Positions 22,985 to 34,766 of a DNA stretch of 64,000 nt are shown here, piece after piece (the stretch's first letter is position 1; each line of letters begins with the position of its first letter). The notes beneath the pieces were generated by a model. The model ran no database searches and was not told where the DNA came from. It saw only the letters and a list, made by a program, of their open reading frames with translations. Position numbers and translations under genes: made by a program. This DNA comes from Gari tellinella (lineage: Eukaryota; Mollusca; Bivalvia; Cardiida; Psammobiidae), in NCBI GenBank assembly GCA_922989275.2, contig OV277859.1, forward strand, positions 92,128,198 to 92,192,197, written 5' to 3'.

Positions 22985-23434
22985 ATTTATGTTGAGGTTT
23001 TCATCTATACAAGATATACCATAATTAAAACTGAAATATTTGGATGACAATTTAAATCAGATGTTGGACATTCCATGGTATAGCAGGATAACGACAAAGA
23101 CTTTTTCTGCAGCAAATTGTCTGTAGTGAGGTGTGCAAATATGATATATCATTCATTCATCATACTCTGATAAATCTAATATCACAAAGATTAAATGGTT
23201 CAATGCGGTATACAGTAAAATCCCCGCTGAATGTGCCCCTGATATAATTAAGCCCTTTTATTGATGTTTGATCCCAATTTTTGATAATGGAATTTTTCAA
23301 CGAATTTTGAGATTTTTGTTTACATATATAGATCACATTAGATTGTAGCTGCTCACTCTGTCATACATATTCAAGAAGCAAAGGAAGAAAGGATAATAAG
23401 GTTAGTGTTGATAATTACTTAATGTTTAAGGCAG

Positions 23435-23525
23435 ATTGCTGATTAATGCAGGATCGATTTTAAAAGCAGAAAGCGCATGTGGGAGCTCCCTGCTTTACTT
23501 TTTATTCCCTTTCAGCTGCCACCTA
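23435..23525. repeat. Degenerate family E hairpin
   Basis: AAAAGCAGAAAGCGCATGTG faces GAGCTCCCTGCTTTAC; ends are unclear. Confidence 0.5.
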
Positions 23526-23530
23526 TATTT

Positions 23531-23779
23531 AAACCTTTACTCCAATAGCCTGTTTCTAGTATTGACCATAGGTGACCACTTAAAGCAGGTTGAAAGTAAA
23601 GCAGAATGTGCCTTAAGGTACATTCTGCTTTACTTTCAGTCAGCTTTAAACTACCACCTGCTAGTATAGAAACGATTTCTTACAGTGAATAATCATGGTT
23701 GTTTAAATTGGAACTGTTTTCTTCAGTGGAGGAATGAATTAAATTCGTAGAAATGCATGTCTATGGAGTAATGGATTAA
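23531..23779 (+). repeat. Family A MITE
   Basis: Left end AACCTTTACTCCAATAGCC, right end TATGGAGTAATGGATTAA. Hairpin centre is GTGCCTTAAGGTAC. Confidence 0.8.
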
Positions 23780-23836
23780 AGTATTGATCAACAAATCTTC
23801 ATTTGAAAGAATTAATTAGTGCTGTAGAGTGTTAAT

Positions 23837-24087
23837 TTAACCCATTACCCAATTGCTTATTTCTAATTTTGTAGATAGGTGACCACTTAAAGCAGGATGA
23901 AAGTAAAGCAGAATGTGCCTTAAGGCACATTCTGCTTTACTTTCTGCCTGCTTTAAGCTACAGACTGTTAGGATATATGAAATATTTCTTATTTTTAATT
24001 TTCTTGACTGTATAAAGTGGAACTTTTTACTTAAGTGGACAAATGAATGAAAAACGTAAAAATGTGTATTTGTGGGGTAAAGGGTTA
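23837..24087 (+). repeat. Family A MITE
   Basis: TTAACCCATTACCCAATTGC to GGGGTAAAGGGTT. Centre GTGCCTTAAGGCAC, a perfect stem. It lies 57 bp after the preceding copy, in the same orientation. Confidence 0.85.
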
Positions 24088-24334
24088 TGGCAAATATGGG
24101 GAGAAATGGCTATTTAGCTTCTGAAGATGCTATTAGAATCAAACTGTCCAGGAAAATGTTAGTTAATGAAAGTTTTTGGAAGTCAAATAGTAGAAGACTT
24201 AAAACATTTTTTTGTGTAAGGTTGGAGAGTTTAACAAGTTGCAATTATTGTATTAGATATTTTCCCGTTGTTAAAAAGAATTAAACTTTATCCTTTATGG
24301 ATCTTTTCCTGAACCTTATTAGCATCATACTATT

Positions 24335-24577
24335 CCATTTTTGACTTGTTTTCAGTATTGAAGACTGACAGTTGCTTAAAGCAGGTTGAAAGTAAAGCAA
24401 AATGCTCCTTAAGGAGTATTCTGCTTTACTTTCAGCCTGCTTTAAGTTGAACCATCTGCTAACCTAGGATAGAGGTATTTATTTTTCATGCCCATCATTG
24501 CATAAACCGGAACCATTTTCTTTAGTAGAGGAATAAATTAAAGGTGTAAAAAGCATTTTTATGGAGTAATGGGTTAA
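24335..24577 (+). repeat. Family A MITE, left terminal repeat eroded
   Basis: The hairpin has centre GCTCCTTAAGGAGTA; the right end TATGGAGTAATGGGTTAA is intact. The left TTAACCC is not visible. Confidence 0.75.
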
Positions 24578-25003
24578 ATTCTGTTCTCCAGGAAAATGCT
24601 ATTTCAGCAAGGAAAAGATTGTTACTAAATACTCAAATGTACATCTATCATCTTTTTCTACAAGGAATGAAAACAACCTTTTAAGCCTTTTAAACTTCTC
24701 AATTTAGGCTGGAGTTTTAACCAAATAGGTAGTATTCAAAGAAGGATTATAAGACCTATCTGACTAAGTGATTTATTTCTCTGTTTGTGGGCATTGAGGA
24801 GCAGACCCAGTTTTCTATAAGCGAGTGTTGAATACCTGCAGATTTTTCTTTGACTGGAGTTGAATACGGGCTTTTTCTGAAGGCATAATAAATCTACTAT
24901 GGTTAATGTGTCCCTGACATTCAGCACTGTGAGTAAGATAAGTGTGATCCAAGGTTGTTGGCTAACTTGCTAATAAATTAAACAACATAAGGACTCTAAG
25001 ATA
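24578..25003. other. No gene recognised
   Basis: AT-rich DNA between two family A copies. A minus-strand frame of 63 codons here lacks any motif or splice support. Confidence 0.35.
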
Positions 25004-25262
25004 GAACATTTACTCTTTACCCCATAGCCTGTTTCTAGTTTTAAAGACAGGTGACCACTTAAAGCAGGCTAAAAGTAAAGCAGAATGTGCCTTAAGGCAC
25101 ATTCTGCTTTACTTTCAACCTTCTTCAAGCTAATTAACATCTGCTAGAATATAGGAAATAATTTCTTATTTTGCATAATCATTACTGTATAAAATGGAAC
25201 TATTTTCTTCAGCGAAGGAATAAAATAAATGTGTATAAAATCTATGGAGTATAAAGAGTAAA
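25004..25262 (+). repeat. Family A MITE
   Basis: TTTACCCCATAGCCTG at the left, hairpin centre GTGCCTTAAGGCAC, right end eroded (CTATGGAGTATAAAGAG). Confidence 0.8.
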
Positions 25263-25334
25263 CAGCATAAGAGATCTAGATATAATATTTTAGGTGGGTA
25301 CAGTCAATCTCCTGCTTAAAGTGTATATTGGTAC

Positions 25335-25410
25335 ATTTTGCTAACAGTGTAGACCCAGAGCAGACAGTTCCTGAAAGTTTAACTGTCTAATTAGGATCTA
25401 CACTGTTTTC
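25335..25410. repeat. Family D hairpin, diverged
   Basis: AACAGTGTAGACCCAGAGCA pairs with TAGGATCTACACTGTT. The loop region has changed and lost the GAGGGCTCC core. Confidence 0.6.
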
Positions 25411-25415
25411 TTATC

Positions 25416-25646
25416 TTAACCCATTGCACCATAACCTGTTTCTAGTTTTGAAGACATGTGACCACTTACTTAAAGCAGGTTGAAAGTAAAGCAGAAGGCG
25501 CATTCTGCTTTACTTTCATCCTGCTTTAAGCTACCATATACTAGGATAAGGAAATCATTTCTTAGGTTGCATATTCATGACTGTATAAAGTGAAACTATA
25601 TATTCTTAAAAGCATCAAAATGTGTATTTATGGGATAATGGGTTAA
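25416..25646 (+). repeat. Family A MITE with short stem
   Basis: TTAACCCATTGCACCATAAC to TTATGGGATAATGGGTTAA. The stem centre is reduced to GAAGGCGCATTC. Confidence 0.8.
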
Positions 25647-25769
25647 GACAGCAGGCAACATAGTGCAGGACAAAAGTAATGCAAAAATCTCTTATATTTA
25701 GCAACATTATCAGATTCTGTATTTAAACAAATTCATGCTCTTTGGATGTATGGTACCTGTTTAACATTT

Positions 25770-25988
25770 AGTGTGCCGATGGCACACTTGCAGACCATAT
25801 CAGTTAACCTTTGCAAACAGTTTTTGAATGTGGCGACTCATCAGATCAGGGTAAAAATCTGTTTGACACTCTGACCCTGTTTAGATTTTTCTTTTTATCG
25901 AAAATTTTATATTTAGAAGTTTAGAACTGCAGCAGACGCCATTAACTTTGTTTTAGACAAAAAAATTGCCTAGCACACAAAGAGTAAG
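25770..25988. repeat. Degenerate family C MITE
   Basis: Recognisable blocks are TTTGCAAACAGTTTT, TGTTTGACACTCTGACC and AGCACACAAAGAGTAA. The hairpin has largely decayed. Confidence 0.55.
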
Positions 25989-26141
25989 GATCAGCTTGAG
26001 TGTAGAGTATTTAGCAATTAGGTATTCAACAGTTTTATTCAATGGGCCTGTTTATGTTATCTTGTCATATAGGTAGCGTTAAAGACCATATTTGAGTGCT
26101 TTTTGTTTATATTGAATATATATGAAGTAAACTTTAACCAC

Positions 26142-26392
26142 TTAACCCTTTACCCAATAGCAAGTTTCCAGTTCTGAAGACAGATGACCACTTAAAGCAG
26201 GCAGAATCTAGAGCAGAATGCTGCTGTACTTTCAGCCTGTTTTGATTAAGCTACAATCTGCAAGGATGTACATGTATGTAAAATATTCCCTATGGTGCAT
26301 ATGAATGACTGTATACAGATGAACTGTTTTCTTCTGTTGAGAAATAAATTAAATGCATAAAAAAAGGCATATCTATGGAGTAATGTGTTAAA
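26142..26392 (+). repeat. Family A MITE with damaged hairpin
   Basis: TTAACCCTTTACCCAATAGC to CTATGGAGTAATGTGTTAA. The inner stem is lost. Confidence 0.75.
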
Positions 26393-26654
26393 AGAAGATA
26401 GATTAATTTTGCAGTATTGCGTGTTTATCAACTTAAATTGGCAGCTTAATGTAAATGAAAGTAATGCAGAATGCTCATAAAATGGTCATGATATACCATA
26501 CTTTTTTACTGAATTCAGTTGTAAGCTGTCTTATAATAGTGATTATCATGTTTATTTTACTCAGTCATCAGTACGCCATACACAGATTTTACTGTTCCTT
26601 TAACAATGAGATCATAAAGGGAAAGATACTGTTACCTCTGTAGTATCATCCAAA

Positions 26655-26725
26655 AGACTGGAGGAACCCTGGATTGAACTTGTGACCCCTGCATTATTTT
26701 AAACCACTAAGCCATGAAGAACACT
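26655..26725 (-). other. tRNA-like SINE head remnant
   Basis: The minus strand reads ATGGCTTAGTGGTTTAAA (A-box-like), then CACAAGTTCAATCC (B-box-like) about 30 bases on. It is too decayed for a tRNA gene. The neighbourhood 26400-27140 shows no gene. Confidence 0.4.
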
Positions 26726-27189
26726 GATAATTAGTATTTTTGACCATGGTTAATAGCAGTCAGGATCCAGATTAGGACCTTATTTGTTTGTCACAGTAGA
26801 AATCTATATCAGAATTTCAACAGACAATATCACATGCAGATATTAATTCAGCTTTTTAAAAGTTGAAGAAAGTATTTTGAAACATTTTGTTTACTCTCTC
26901 TTCTCTGGAACCATGGAAATATACTTTACTCAACCATTCTTCAATGGTCTGTGTATACAAATTAATGTTTCTCAAATATTTGTATGCAGTATTACAGAGA
27001 GATTTATTGCCCAATATGACTGAATAGGTCTCGATTTGAAATAGTCTAATTTGGAGTTTATACACTCCCATTACCCAATATTGATCTCATTTTCTTTTTC
27101 AAATGGGACTTAGTTGAACAAAAGGTAAGCTGAAATGGACTTACTATCAAACCAGTGTTTAACGCCCACTTAATGAAGATACATGGTGA

Positions 27190-27290
27190 TCTGTATAGAA
27201 AGGGTAACACTTAATGCTGGACAAAAGTAATGCAGAAGGCTCCTATAGGAGCCTTCTGCATTACTTCTGTCCTGCATTAAGCTGACACTC
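27190..27290. repeat. Family E-type hairpin, perfect stem
   Basis: CACTTAATGCTGGACAAAAG, GCAGAAGGCTCC, centre TATA, then its complement ending CCTGCATTAAGCTG. The surrounding CCAGTGTTTAACGCC resembles the E terminal region, so the whole element may run about 27145-27335. Confidence 0.65.
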
Positions 27291-27467
27291 GTTAATAATA
27301 CTATAAATATGTCGTATTTGAGTGATCGCTTAGTACATGTTTAAATGTATTTGACAATGTTGGACCCAAGTCTCATATCTATGTATGTGTGTTTACTTAT
27401 GGAAACTTTTATTTGAGTAAGGCTTAGTTAGCTCCTTAGTGTGCGTGGGGCAACTTAATTGGCATTT

Positions 27468-27515
27468 GAAAACAGTTTTGATCCTGATCAGATACCATGT
27501 TGCTCGGCATCTGAT
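27468..27515. repeat. Family C hairpin, half lost
   Basis: TTTGATCCTGATCAGATACC, then TGGCATCTGAT-like sequence, after which the right arm is missing. The region 27520-28040 holds nothing I can identify. Confidence 0.5.
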
Positions 27516-28041
27516 ATGTATGTTATTTTTGTTCCGTTTAATGTTGATATTGAGAAAGAATGGTCAACATTAGAGATCTAGCTAACAATCTTTTCAGGTA
27601 CATATTTGTTCAGTATTTAAAGGGTTACTCCTTTGTAAAACATGTTTCTAGTATTTTCTACTACTGAATTTTCTTTTACCATCATACTCATTACTCTTCA
27701 TGAATTTTTTCCGTATAGGAAATGCCATTTGGCTGCAAAGGACAGTTACCTTTGCCAATGTGATCAAGTGGATGTCAGTTGATCTAGGTCTGCTCTGTTT
27801 GTAAATGGTTTCTTTTACCATTGTACATGTACCAGGGTTAGGGTCCACTAATTTACAGACAGTTTTCCAGCAACTCTTTCGATGATCAAATTAAACTATG
27901 GTACTCACATGTAGTTAAATGGTGGTCCCTGCAGAATATTTTGTATGCCTTTACTTTGGCAGAGGCATTAAAATCTATCATTCCTTTCCTACAATTAACA
28001 GCACATTCGCTGTGCCTGTACTCTTTACCCATAAATACATT

Positions 28042-28319
28042 TAACCTACCTTTATAACCCAACTACCTGTTTCTAGTTTTGTAAACAATTAAGTGACCAC
28101 TTAAAGCAGGTTGAAAGTAAAGCAGAATACACATTAAGGGCAATTAAGGCTGCTTTTCTTTCAGCCTGCATTAAGCTACCATCTGCTAGGATATACAAAA
28201 AATTCCTTATGCTGCATATTCATGACTGTATTAAGTGAAACTGTTTTCTTCAGTGGAGGCATAAATTAAAGATGTAAACGGGCATATTTAGTTTTAAATT
28301 TATCGGTGTAAATGGTTAA
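28042..28319 (+). repeat. Family A MITE with diverged ends
   Basis: AACCCAACTACCTGTTTCTA at the left. The hairpin has centre CACATTAAGGGC and is imperfect. The right terminal repeat is decayed. Confidence 0.7.
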
Positions 28320-28428
28320 GTTACTGATGAGAAAGCATTTCTGTGAGAGGGGTGGGTAACAGAAGTTTGACTGTACAGTGAAACCTGTGTTTAACAGCCG
28401 CTTCTGATAAGAATAGGTAGGAATCTTA

Positions 28429-28689
28429 TTAACCCATTACCCATTTAGCCTGTTTCTAATTTTGAAGATGGATGACCACTAAAAGCAGGTTGAAACTAAG
28501 CATAATGTGCCTTAAGGCGCATTCTGCTTTACTTTCAGCCTGCTTTAAGCTAATATCTGCTAAAATTTAGAAAATATTTCTGATGATACATACTATGGTA
28601 CTCATGAATGAATAAATTTGACACATTTTCTTCAGTGAAGGAGTAAATAAGAGGCGTAAAAAGGTGTATATTATTGGGTAATGGGTTAA
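28429..28689 (+). repeat. Family A MITE
   Basis: TTAACCCATTACCCATTTAG to ATTATTGGGTAATGGGTTAA. Centre is GTGCCTTAAGGCGC. Confidence 0.85.
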
Positions 28690-28759
28690 TTATAATAGGT
28701 TTCAGCTTATTGTAGGACGAAAGCAATAGCGTAGCTTCCTATATATATATTTAAGAAAT

Positions 28760-29125
28760 GAACTGATTTTTTTCGGCGTTCAAGCGAAATGAACGACAGA
28801 AAATTTCGGCAAATACCATGAATCGCGCTAGAATCTACTGTGTCCTAGTAGAGAAATGTATGACAAAGTTGATATTTCTGGATGGATGGAGATGTTTATG
28901 GTCTACAACTATTAGGTTATTTAAAATTGTGTATAGCATTATTACTGAGGCATTATTTCTCCTTTCTTCTAAATTTGGTTATTTGACCCGTGATATGCCG
29001 ATGAATTGAAAATCCATGTGTACTGATTAAAAAATCTGGGGACTGATTGTTTTCAAAATTGATCAGTACTGTACTGATTAGAAGAAAAATTATCTGGAGC
29101 CCTGATATATATATATATATATATT
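28760..29125. repeat. Possible longer relative of family B, plus AT microsatellite
   Basis: It ends AATTATCTGGAGCCCTGATA, the family B right terminus. It also contains GCGAAATGAACGACAG, echoed at 31201 as GCGAAATAAACGCGG. No left CAGGG end was found. The (TA)n run at 29106-29125 directly follows the end. Confidence 0.4.
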
Positions 29126-29334
29126 ACGTTTGTCCTGCATTTAGCAATGTCATTGCTTGTTGATTGAAATGGCATCTAAATACAGGTTATACTGTATTAT
29201 AATGCCTTCAATCAGGTCATAAAGGATAAAAATCTGTACTTACACATCAAAACCTTCTGTTCAGGGTTAACAACAATTATCTGCAATCGATAAAGCAGTC
29301 AAACTTCATAGTTAAAAGCAAATTGCATTATTAG

Positions 29335-29588
29335 TTAACTCATTAACCCCTGACTCTTTTAATGGAAAATTCAAGTTTCCAATTTAAGTCCAGTCCATTT
29401 ATGACTATTTAGGGTTGTTTTCTTCAATATAATTTGCAAAATGACAAACAGTGCTGACACTGATCAGAGGGCTCCTTTAGGAGCCCTCTGATCTGGGTCT
29501 ACACTGTTTGCATAGGACAAATGTACATTCCAGATGTGCACTGTCTGTAAATGATAAGTATACTTGTCACTAGGGTTGAAAGTGTTGA
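29335..29588. repeat. Family D MITE, long version
   Basis: TTAACTCATTAACCCCTGAC at the left, hairpin GATCAGAGGGCTCCTTTAGG, and ACTAGGGTTGAAAGTGTTGA at the right. The CATAGGACAAATGTAC box follows the hairpin. Confidence 0.75.
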
Positions 29589-29984
29589 TTATGAATCAAT
29601 AGAGTTTTATTGAAATGATAACATTCGATATTACCTTTAAATTACTCTTGCTGAAGTAGTGTTTCCACTTTTCCTACAATATAAAGTCATATCTGGTATT
29701 GCTTTATTGATTATAAATAATTTGCTTATCAATATACATGTAGATTAATTACTTTTTATGGAAATGGATGTATGGATCATATCTTTTTATTTCATTTGTA
29801 TTCAATCATATGGAAACAATCACTTGAAGTATACATCTCACATCATAAGCTTTCATAACAAATTTCCTATTATAACCGTGGGGGTGTACATATATATATA
29901 TATATCAATAAGAAGGACTTCACAATGCTACATGAGAAATATTTTCTATATCCAGAAGCAGATGGTATCCTAAATCAGGCTGGC

Positions 29985-30050
29985 CTAGCTGGGATCAAAC
30001 CTGCCACCTCTTACTTCATAGTCAGACCCTCTTCTATTGAGCTTTTGAAG
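29985..30050 (-). other. tRNA-like SINE head remnant
   Basis: Minus strand: AGCTCAATAGAAGAGG (A-box-like) and GGCAGGTTTGATCCC (B-box-like). No cloverleaf can be closed. It is read as a SINE fragment. Confidence 0.45.
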
Positions 30051-30138
30051 TGGTGAATGATTTATATAGTCCAAATCAACGATTGCCCACTAGGAAAGTA
30101 TACAGCAATAAAGTCTCCCTTATTTGAGAGTTCATATA

Positions 30139-30355
30139 CAGTCGAAACTCGATAATTCAAATTCACCTAAGTTCGAACATACCCATATTTCAAAGTTAAA
30201 ATGTGGCTGAGCCACGTTTTAACTTTGAAATATGGGTATGTTCATCTTAATTAAGCGAGAATGACTTATTAAAATTCAACCTTGAAATACTGGTTACATA
30301 TACATGTATTTATAATTATTGATTTATGTGAGTTGTAAGTATCGAGTTTTGACTG
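30139..30355. repeat. Family G MITE, TA-flanked, CAGTCGAA ends
   Basis: CAGTCGAAACTCGATAATTC at the left and AAGTATCGAGTTTTGACTG at the right, each next to TA. The central hairpin is AACATACCCATATTTCAAAG, TTAAAATGTGGC and complement. This matches the Tc1/mariner/pogo target habit. Confidence 0.78.
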
Positions 30356-30359
30356 TAGA

Positions 30360-31728
30360 ATCCCGTATCTGGGAGTTAACTAATGCCCAGGTATTACTGT
30401 TTGTTTTGAGCTGCATTATCAAGTACTTTCGTTGTTATATTAGGTTTACTAATGTGATAAACGATGTCTCCCATAGTCTTAGATTGGTTTTCATCGTAAG
30501 CACTTGGATTAGTTCAGTGAAGAATACATACAGTAGGAAATTTACTGCATGTTTGTTTAAAGATATTTATGTTGTTAAATTGTGCTTATATTTGAAAGTT
30601 CATGTAAATCATAGTTTAGAATGGTAGAATCAATAGTTAGAGAAACCTTTCTTATGTTAACAGGGCTCCAGATAAGGGGAGTATTTCAAATCAATGTATT
30701 TCAATCAATCATTCATTCATTAACTTATGTACTTAAACTATGTAAGGTAGTGAACAGTTTGCCTAAACCTTCCGTCAAATTTTGTCTCGCAGTGATGAAA
30801 GAACATAAACATAAGACTTATAAGGTGTTGCTTCTCTATTCCGTTTAGCTCTAATACTAGGTTTTAATACTTAGTATGTTTTTGTTTAACCCTAAAATTT
30901 ACTGCAATATTTACATTCACCCCATTCAATTCTACTGAAAAATTTGACATTTAATTCATATAGACACAATTGCTCTAGGGGGAGGGATATCTTTTGCAGA
31001 GGAGGCAGGGATAATTTTCCGGGAATCACAGCTTTGGATATGGCTGTTCAGAGTACACATTATTCGTGTTATCAACCTCTAATATGGAGTAAACATACAT
31101 GCAAACTAATAAAATGTTCATTTAATATTAGAAATTATAGCAAATATAATGTACTGGTAAAATTATAAGAACTCATCGGAACTGATTTTTGTTGCCTTTT
31201 AAGCGAAATAAACGCGGAAATTATGATCAGCAAACTTCTTGGAATTTGCTGATAATTTTCTGTCATTTATTTTGATTAAATGCCGACAAAAATAAGTTAA
31301 TTTCTTAAAAAAGGCATATTTATTAAGTAATTGGTTAAGCTTTTTTGCTCAAAAGGTACAAATGCCAGACCAAGGAAATTTCGAAATACAGATTTATTAA
31401 GTTCAAAATAATGAGTGAAGTGATGGGCAGAGAGTCGGAAGAGACATTGGTTCCAAGGAAGTCTTGTTCTATCTTATATCTTCTCGGCAGGCTAACTCTA
31501 TCAGTTCAATAGACTTTGGTTTGGCAGTACCTGATTCTCTCTCAATCTATTTCTATTATTGTCATCTCTATTAATATGTTTCTGTTTTTGTTCCTCCTTT
31601 ATTCATCTAGTTCTTTAAAGACAAACAATAAATGGCAGAGAATGTGTTCGATGTGTCAACACGACTCAACAGTGTTTAAAGTTGTCACCCGAAATTGATA
31701 GTTCTAAAAAGATTTAAGATTTTGCAAT
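30360..31728. other. No gene recognised
   Basis: AT-rich. It holds a family B left terminus (CAGGGCTCCAGATAAGGGGA at about 30662) without a matching right end. Short open frames show no motifs. Confidence 0.35.
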
Positions 31729-31729
31729 T

Positions 31730-33281
31730 TTTAGCTCACCTGGCACGAAGTGCCAAGGTGAGCTTTTAGGATCGCTGAATGTCCGTCGTCCGTCGTCTGT
31801 CCGTCCGCACTCATGGGAAGGGTGTTGTGAGTTGCATCATGTGTATGAAACAGACTTGTGGGGAAAAACACTACATATGGGTTGCAGCCCCTAAGCAACA
31901 CATGTTCAAAACAATCCTCTGTTGTAGGGGGTGCAATTAAACTTATATGTTTGCACAAGTGCTTTGTCCACATGGACAAAAAACAATCATAAATTGTGAG
32001 CTACTTGTACAGAAGGTACTCCTGAGCTTCGAGCACCTCATATGCAACCTATGTACATGTGGACAGTGTCCGTCCGTACTTATTTGTGGGGTGAAAAACA
32101 CAAGTACCCGCTTATGTGTACGTCCGTCCGTCCACAATTGTTCATTAACACTCTAGCGCCTACAAATTTCATCTTATCTTCATGAAACTTCATGACAATG
32201 TTTGTCTTGATGAAATCTAGGTCAAGTTCGAAAGTGGGTCATGTCCAGTCAAAAACTAGGTCACTAGGTCAAATCATAGAAAAACCTTGTTAACACTCTA
32301 GAGACTACAAATCTCAATGGATCTTTATGAAACTTGGTCAGAATGTTTGCCTCATTGATATCTAGGTCAAGTTCGAATGTGGGTCATGTCCGGTCAAAAA
32401 CTAGGTCACTAGGTCAAATCATAGAAAAATCTTGTTAACACTGTAGAGGCTACAAATCTCAGTTGATCTTAATGAAACTTGGTCAGAATGTTTGCCTTAT
32501 TGATATCTAGGTCAAGTTCGAATGTGGGTCATGTCCGGTCAAAAACTAGGTCACTAGGTCAGATCATAGAAAAACCTTGTTAACACTCTAGAGGCTACAA
32601 ATCTCGATGGATCTTAATGAAACTTGGTCAGAATGTTTGCCTTATTGATATCTAGGTCAAGTTTGAATGTGGATCATGTCCGATCAAAAACTAGGTCACT
32701 AGGTCAACTCATAGAAAAACCTTGTGAACACTCTAGCGCCTACAAATCTCATTAGATCTTGATGAAACTTGGTCAGAATGTTTGTTTTATTGATATCTAG
32801 GTCAAGTTCGAATATGGGTCATGTCTGGTCAAAAACTAGGTCACTAGGTCAAATCATAGAAAAACCTTGTGAACACTCTTGAGGCTACAAATCTCATTGG
32901 ATCTTGATGAAACTTGGTCAGAATGTTTGTCTCATTGATATCTAGGTCAAGTTCGAATGTGGGTCATGTCAGGTCAAAAACTAGGTCACTAGGTCAAATC
33001 ATAGAAAAACCTTGTTAACACTCTAGAGGCTACAAATCTAATTGGATCTTGGTGAAATTTGGTCAGAATGTTTGTCGCATTGATATCTAGGTCAAGTTTG
33101 AATATGGGTCATGTCCGTTCAAAAACTAGGTCACTAGGTCAAATCATTGGAAAATCTTGTTTACACTCTAGAGGTTGATTGTGGGTACACATACATGTCC
33201 AGTCATAATTTAGGTCACTATAGGTCAAGTTTGCCATGGTGTACCAGGTGAGCGATTTAGGGCCATAGTGGCCCTTGTTTG
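31730..33281 (+). mobile_element. Tandem-core element, about 143-bp units
   Basis: It begins TTTAGCTCACCTGGCACGAA, forming an AGCTCACCTGGCAC...GTGCCAAGGTGAGCT hairpin, followed by GAATGTCCGTCGTCCGTCG. About eight units of roughly 143 bp follow, each marked by AACACTCTAGAGGCTACAAA, GATATCTAGGTCAAGTTCG and AACTAGGTCACTAGGTCAAA. It ends GGTGAGCGATTTAGGGCCAT with an AGGGCCATAGTGGCCCT hairpin (33259-33275) and TTGTTTG. Its ends match the elements at 11957, 14631 and 18131 on the other strand, but the unit sequence is different. No coding capacity. Helentron-like affiliation is inference. Confidence 0.82.
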
Positions 33282-33467
33282 ATAATTCATCGTAAAAAGT
33301 ATAGGTATTATTCTAATCTGATGGCGTTTGTAGAAACCTTTGGCAGGTTCAGTCAAACAATTTTGCAATAAAGATCGTCTTTATTGTAGAAGCCAAAAGA
33401 CAAAAGGTGGTCATGACCTTATTTTTGTTTTTCATAATTTCTTGGAAAAATTATGGTTTGAATATTT

Positions 33468-33530
33468 GCAGTAATGCAGAAAGCTCCTTTAGGAGCTTTC
33501 AGCATGACTATTATCCTGCATTGAGTTGTC
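33468..33530. repeat. Family E-type hairpin
   Basis: AGTAATGCAGAAAGCTCCTT, then AGGAGCTTTCAGCAT, with a loosened outer stem TATCCTGCATTGAG. Confidence 0.55.
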
Positions 33531-33540
33531 ATGTGTGCCC

Positions 33541-33698
33541 ATTTAACACCATATAAGTTTGTTTCTAGTTTCGAAGACAGGTGGCCACTTAAAACAAGTG
33601 GAAGTAAGCAAGGTGCGCCTTATAAGACTCTTTAACTTGGAACTATTTTTTTAAGTGGAAGGATCATTTGAAGGCTTATTTATGGACTATAATGGGTT
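33541..33698 (+). repeat. Family A MITE with internal deletion
   Basis: TTTAACACCATATAAGTTTG and CGAAGACAGGTGGCCAC are followed, after half a stem, by AACTATTTTTTTAAGTGG and TAATGGGTTAA. About 90 bp including the right stem are missing. Confidence 0.7.
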
Positions 33699-33817
33699 AA
33701 AAGACTGCCAAAATATATTCTTTTCAGTGACTGTTTTTATCTGTAGAGTCATTTAAAGTTGCAGCGTTGTGCTCCTCTATTACCCTGACCCCATGACACA
33801 TTGTTAACACTTATCCT

Positions 33818-34012
33818 GCCAGGCCTCTAGATAAGAGGGAGTAAGCCAAACAAATCCAACTTTTTCTCTCTCATTTCAGAACCAAATTCTATGGTGTAAC
33901 TACTCATTAGAATCGTCTCGAAGAGACGATTCTAATGAGTAGTAACACCATAGGGTTTAATGCAGAAATAAAGATTTTAGTTTTTGAAATACCACCCCTT
34001 ATATGGAGCTCG
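33818..34012. repeat. Family B MITE with intact central palindrome
   Basis: Left end CAGGCCTCTAGATAAGAGGG, right end CTTATATGGAGCTCG. The centre is ACTACTCATTAGAATCGTCT, CGAAGAGACG, then the complement. Confidence 0.75.
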
Positions 34013-34105
34013 ATCTGTCCTGCTTTTCTAACTTCTCATTCAAAAATATTGTTCGCAAAATTTTCATAATAATTTTTTGTATATTTCTTTAAAAGTACCC
34101 CAGCT

Positions 34106-34178
34106 TTGCAAACAGTTTAGGTCCTGATCAGATGCCGAATTACTCGGCATCAGATCAGGATCCAAACTGTTTGCAAAT
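34106..34178. repeat. Family C hairpin
   Basis: TTTGCAAACAGTTTAGGTCC, GATGCCGA, centre ATTAC, TCGGCAT, then the complement ending GTTTGCAAA. Confidence 0.75.
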
Positions 34179-34687
34179 GGTATTTCAAGTCATGCTTGGT
34201 CTGTCGTGGGGTTAAGTCTGTGCATGGATATAGTTTGTAGGTAGTATAATGTCTGAAAAAGATTTAAGTTGATTAAGTGGAGGAGGTGTTAATACAATAT
34301 CAGAGGTCTGCCAAACAAACGCTTTAAATACACAAACAGTCATACATTGCCGCATAATAGACCTGATTAACTGATCAAATAAATTATAGTCCAGACAAAA
34401 AATTGCATTGAAATCTTTAGATGTAGCATAAGTGGTTGGATGTTACTGTATATTCATAAAGCACGGAGAACTTTGATTCTCAGGGTGTTATAGACTATTA
34501 TTTTGGTGATTTCATATGACAGTAAGGTGAAGCGTTTGTTTAATTTGAAATTGTGTATGCGTAACACTTCATACTGGACTGTCAGAGACTTTTATGACCT
34601 GTCGTTACTGGATTCTCACTGGACACAGTCAAAGCTGTATTTATAGACCATTTTGATATAAATTGTAAGTATGAACGTTTAGACTGG

Positions 34688-34766
34688 TAACAGCTTTACT
34701 GCAGAACAAAAGTAATGCAGAAAGCTCCCTTTGGGAGCTTTCTGGATTCCTTTAGTTCTGCAGTAA
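34688..34766. repeat. Family E-type hairpin
   Basis: TTTACTGCAGAACAAAAGTA, AAAGCTCCCTTTGGGAGCTTT, then TTAGTTCTGCAGTAAA. The flanks 34180-34680 and 34770-35000 show no gene. Confidence 0.6.

Noticed and set aside
31943..32156. Overlapping open frames on both strands
   Set aside because: They lie in the leader of a tandem-core element with CGTCCGTC repeats. The same sequence type recurs elsewhere as non-coding DNA.
31730..33281. CRISPR-like array, because of regular repeats
   Set aside because: Units of about 143 bp are directly adjacent with no unique spacers, and the DNA is eukaryotic. It is a minisatellite core.
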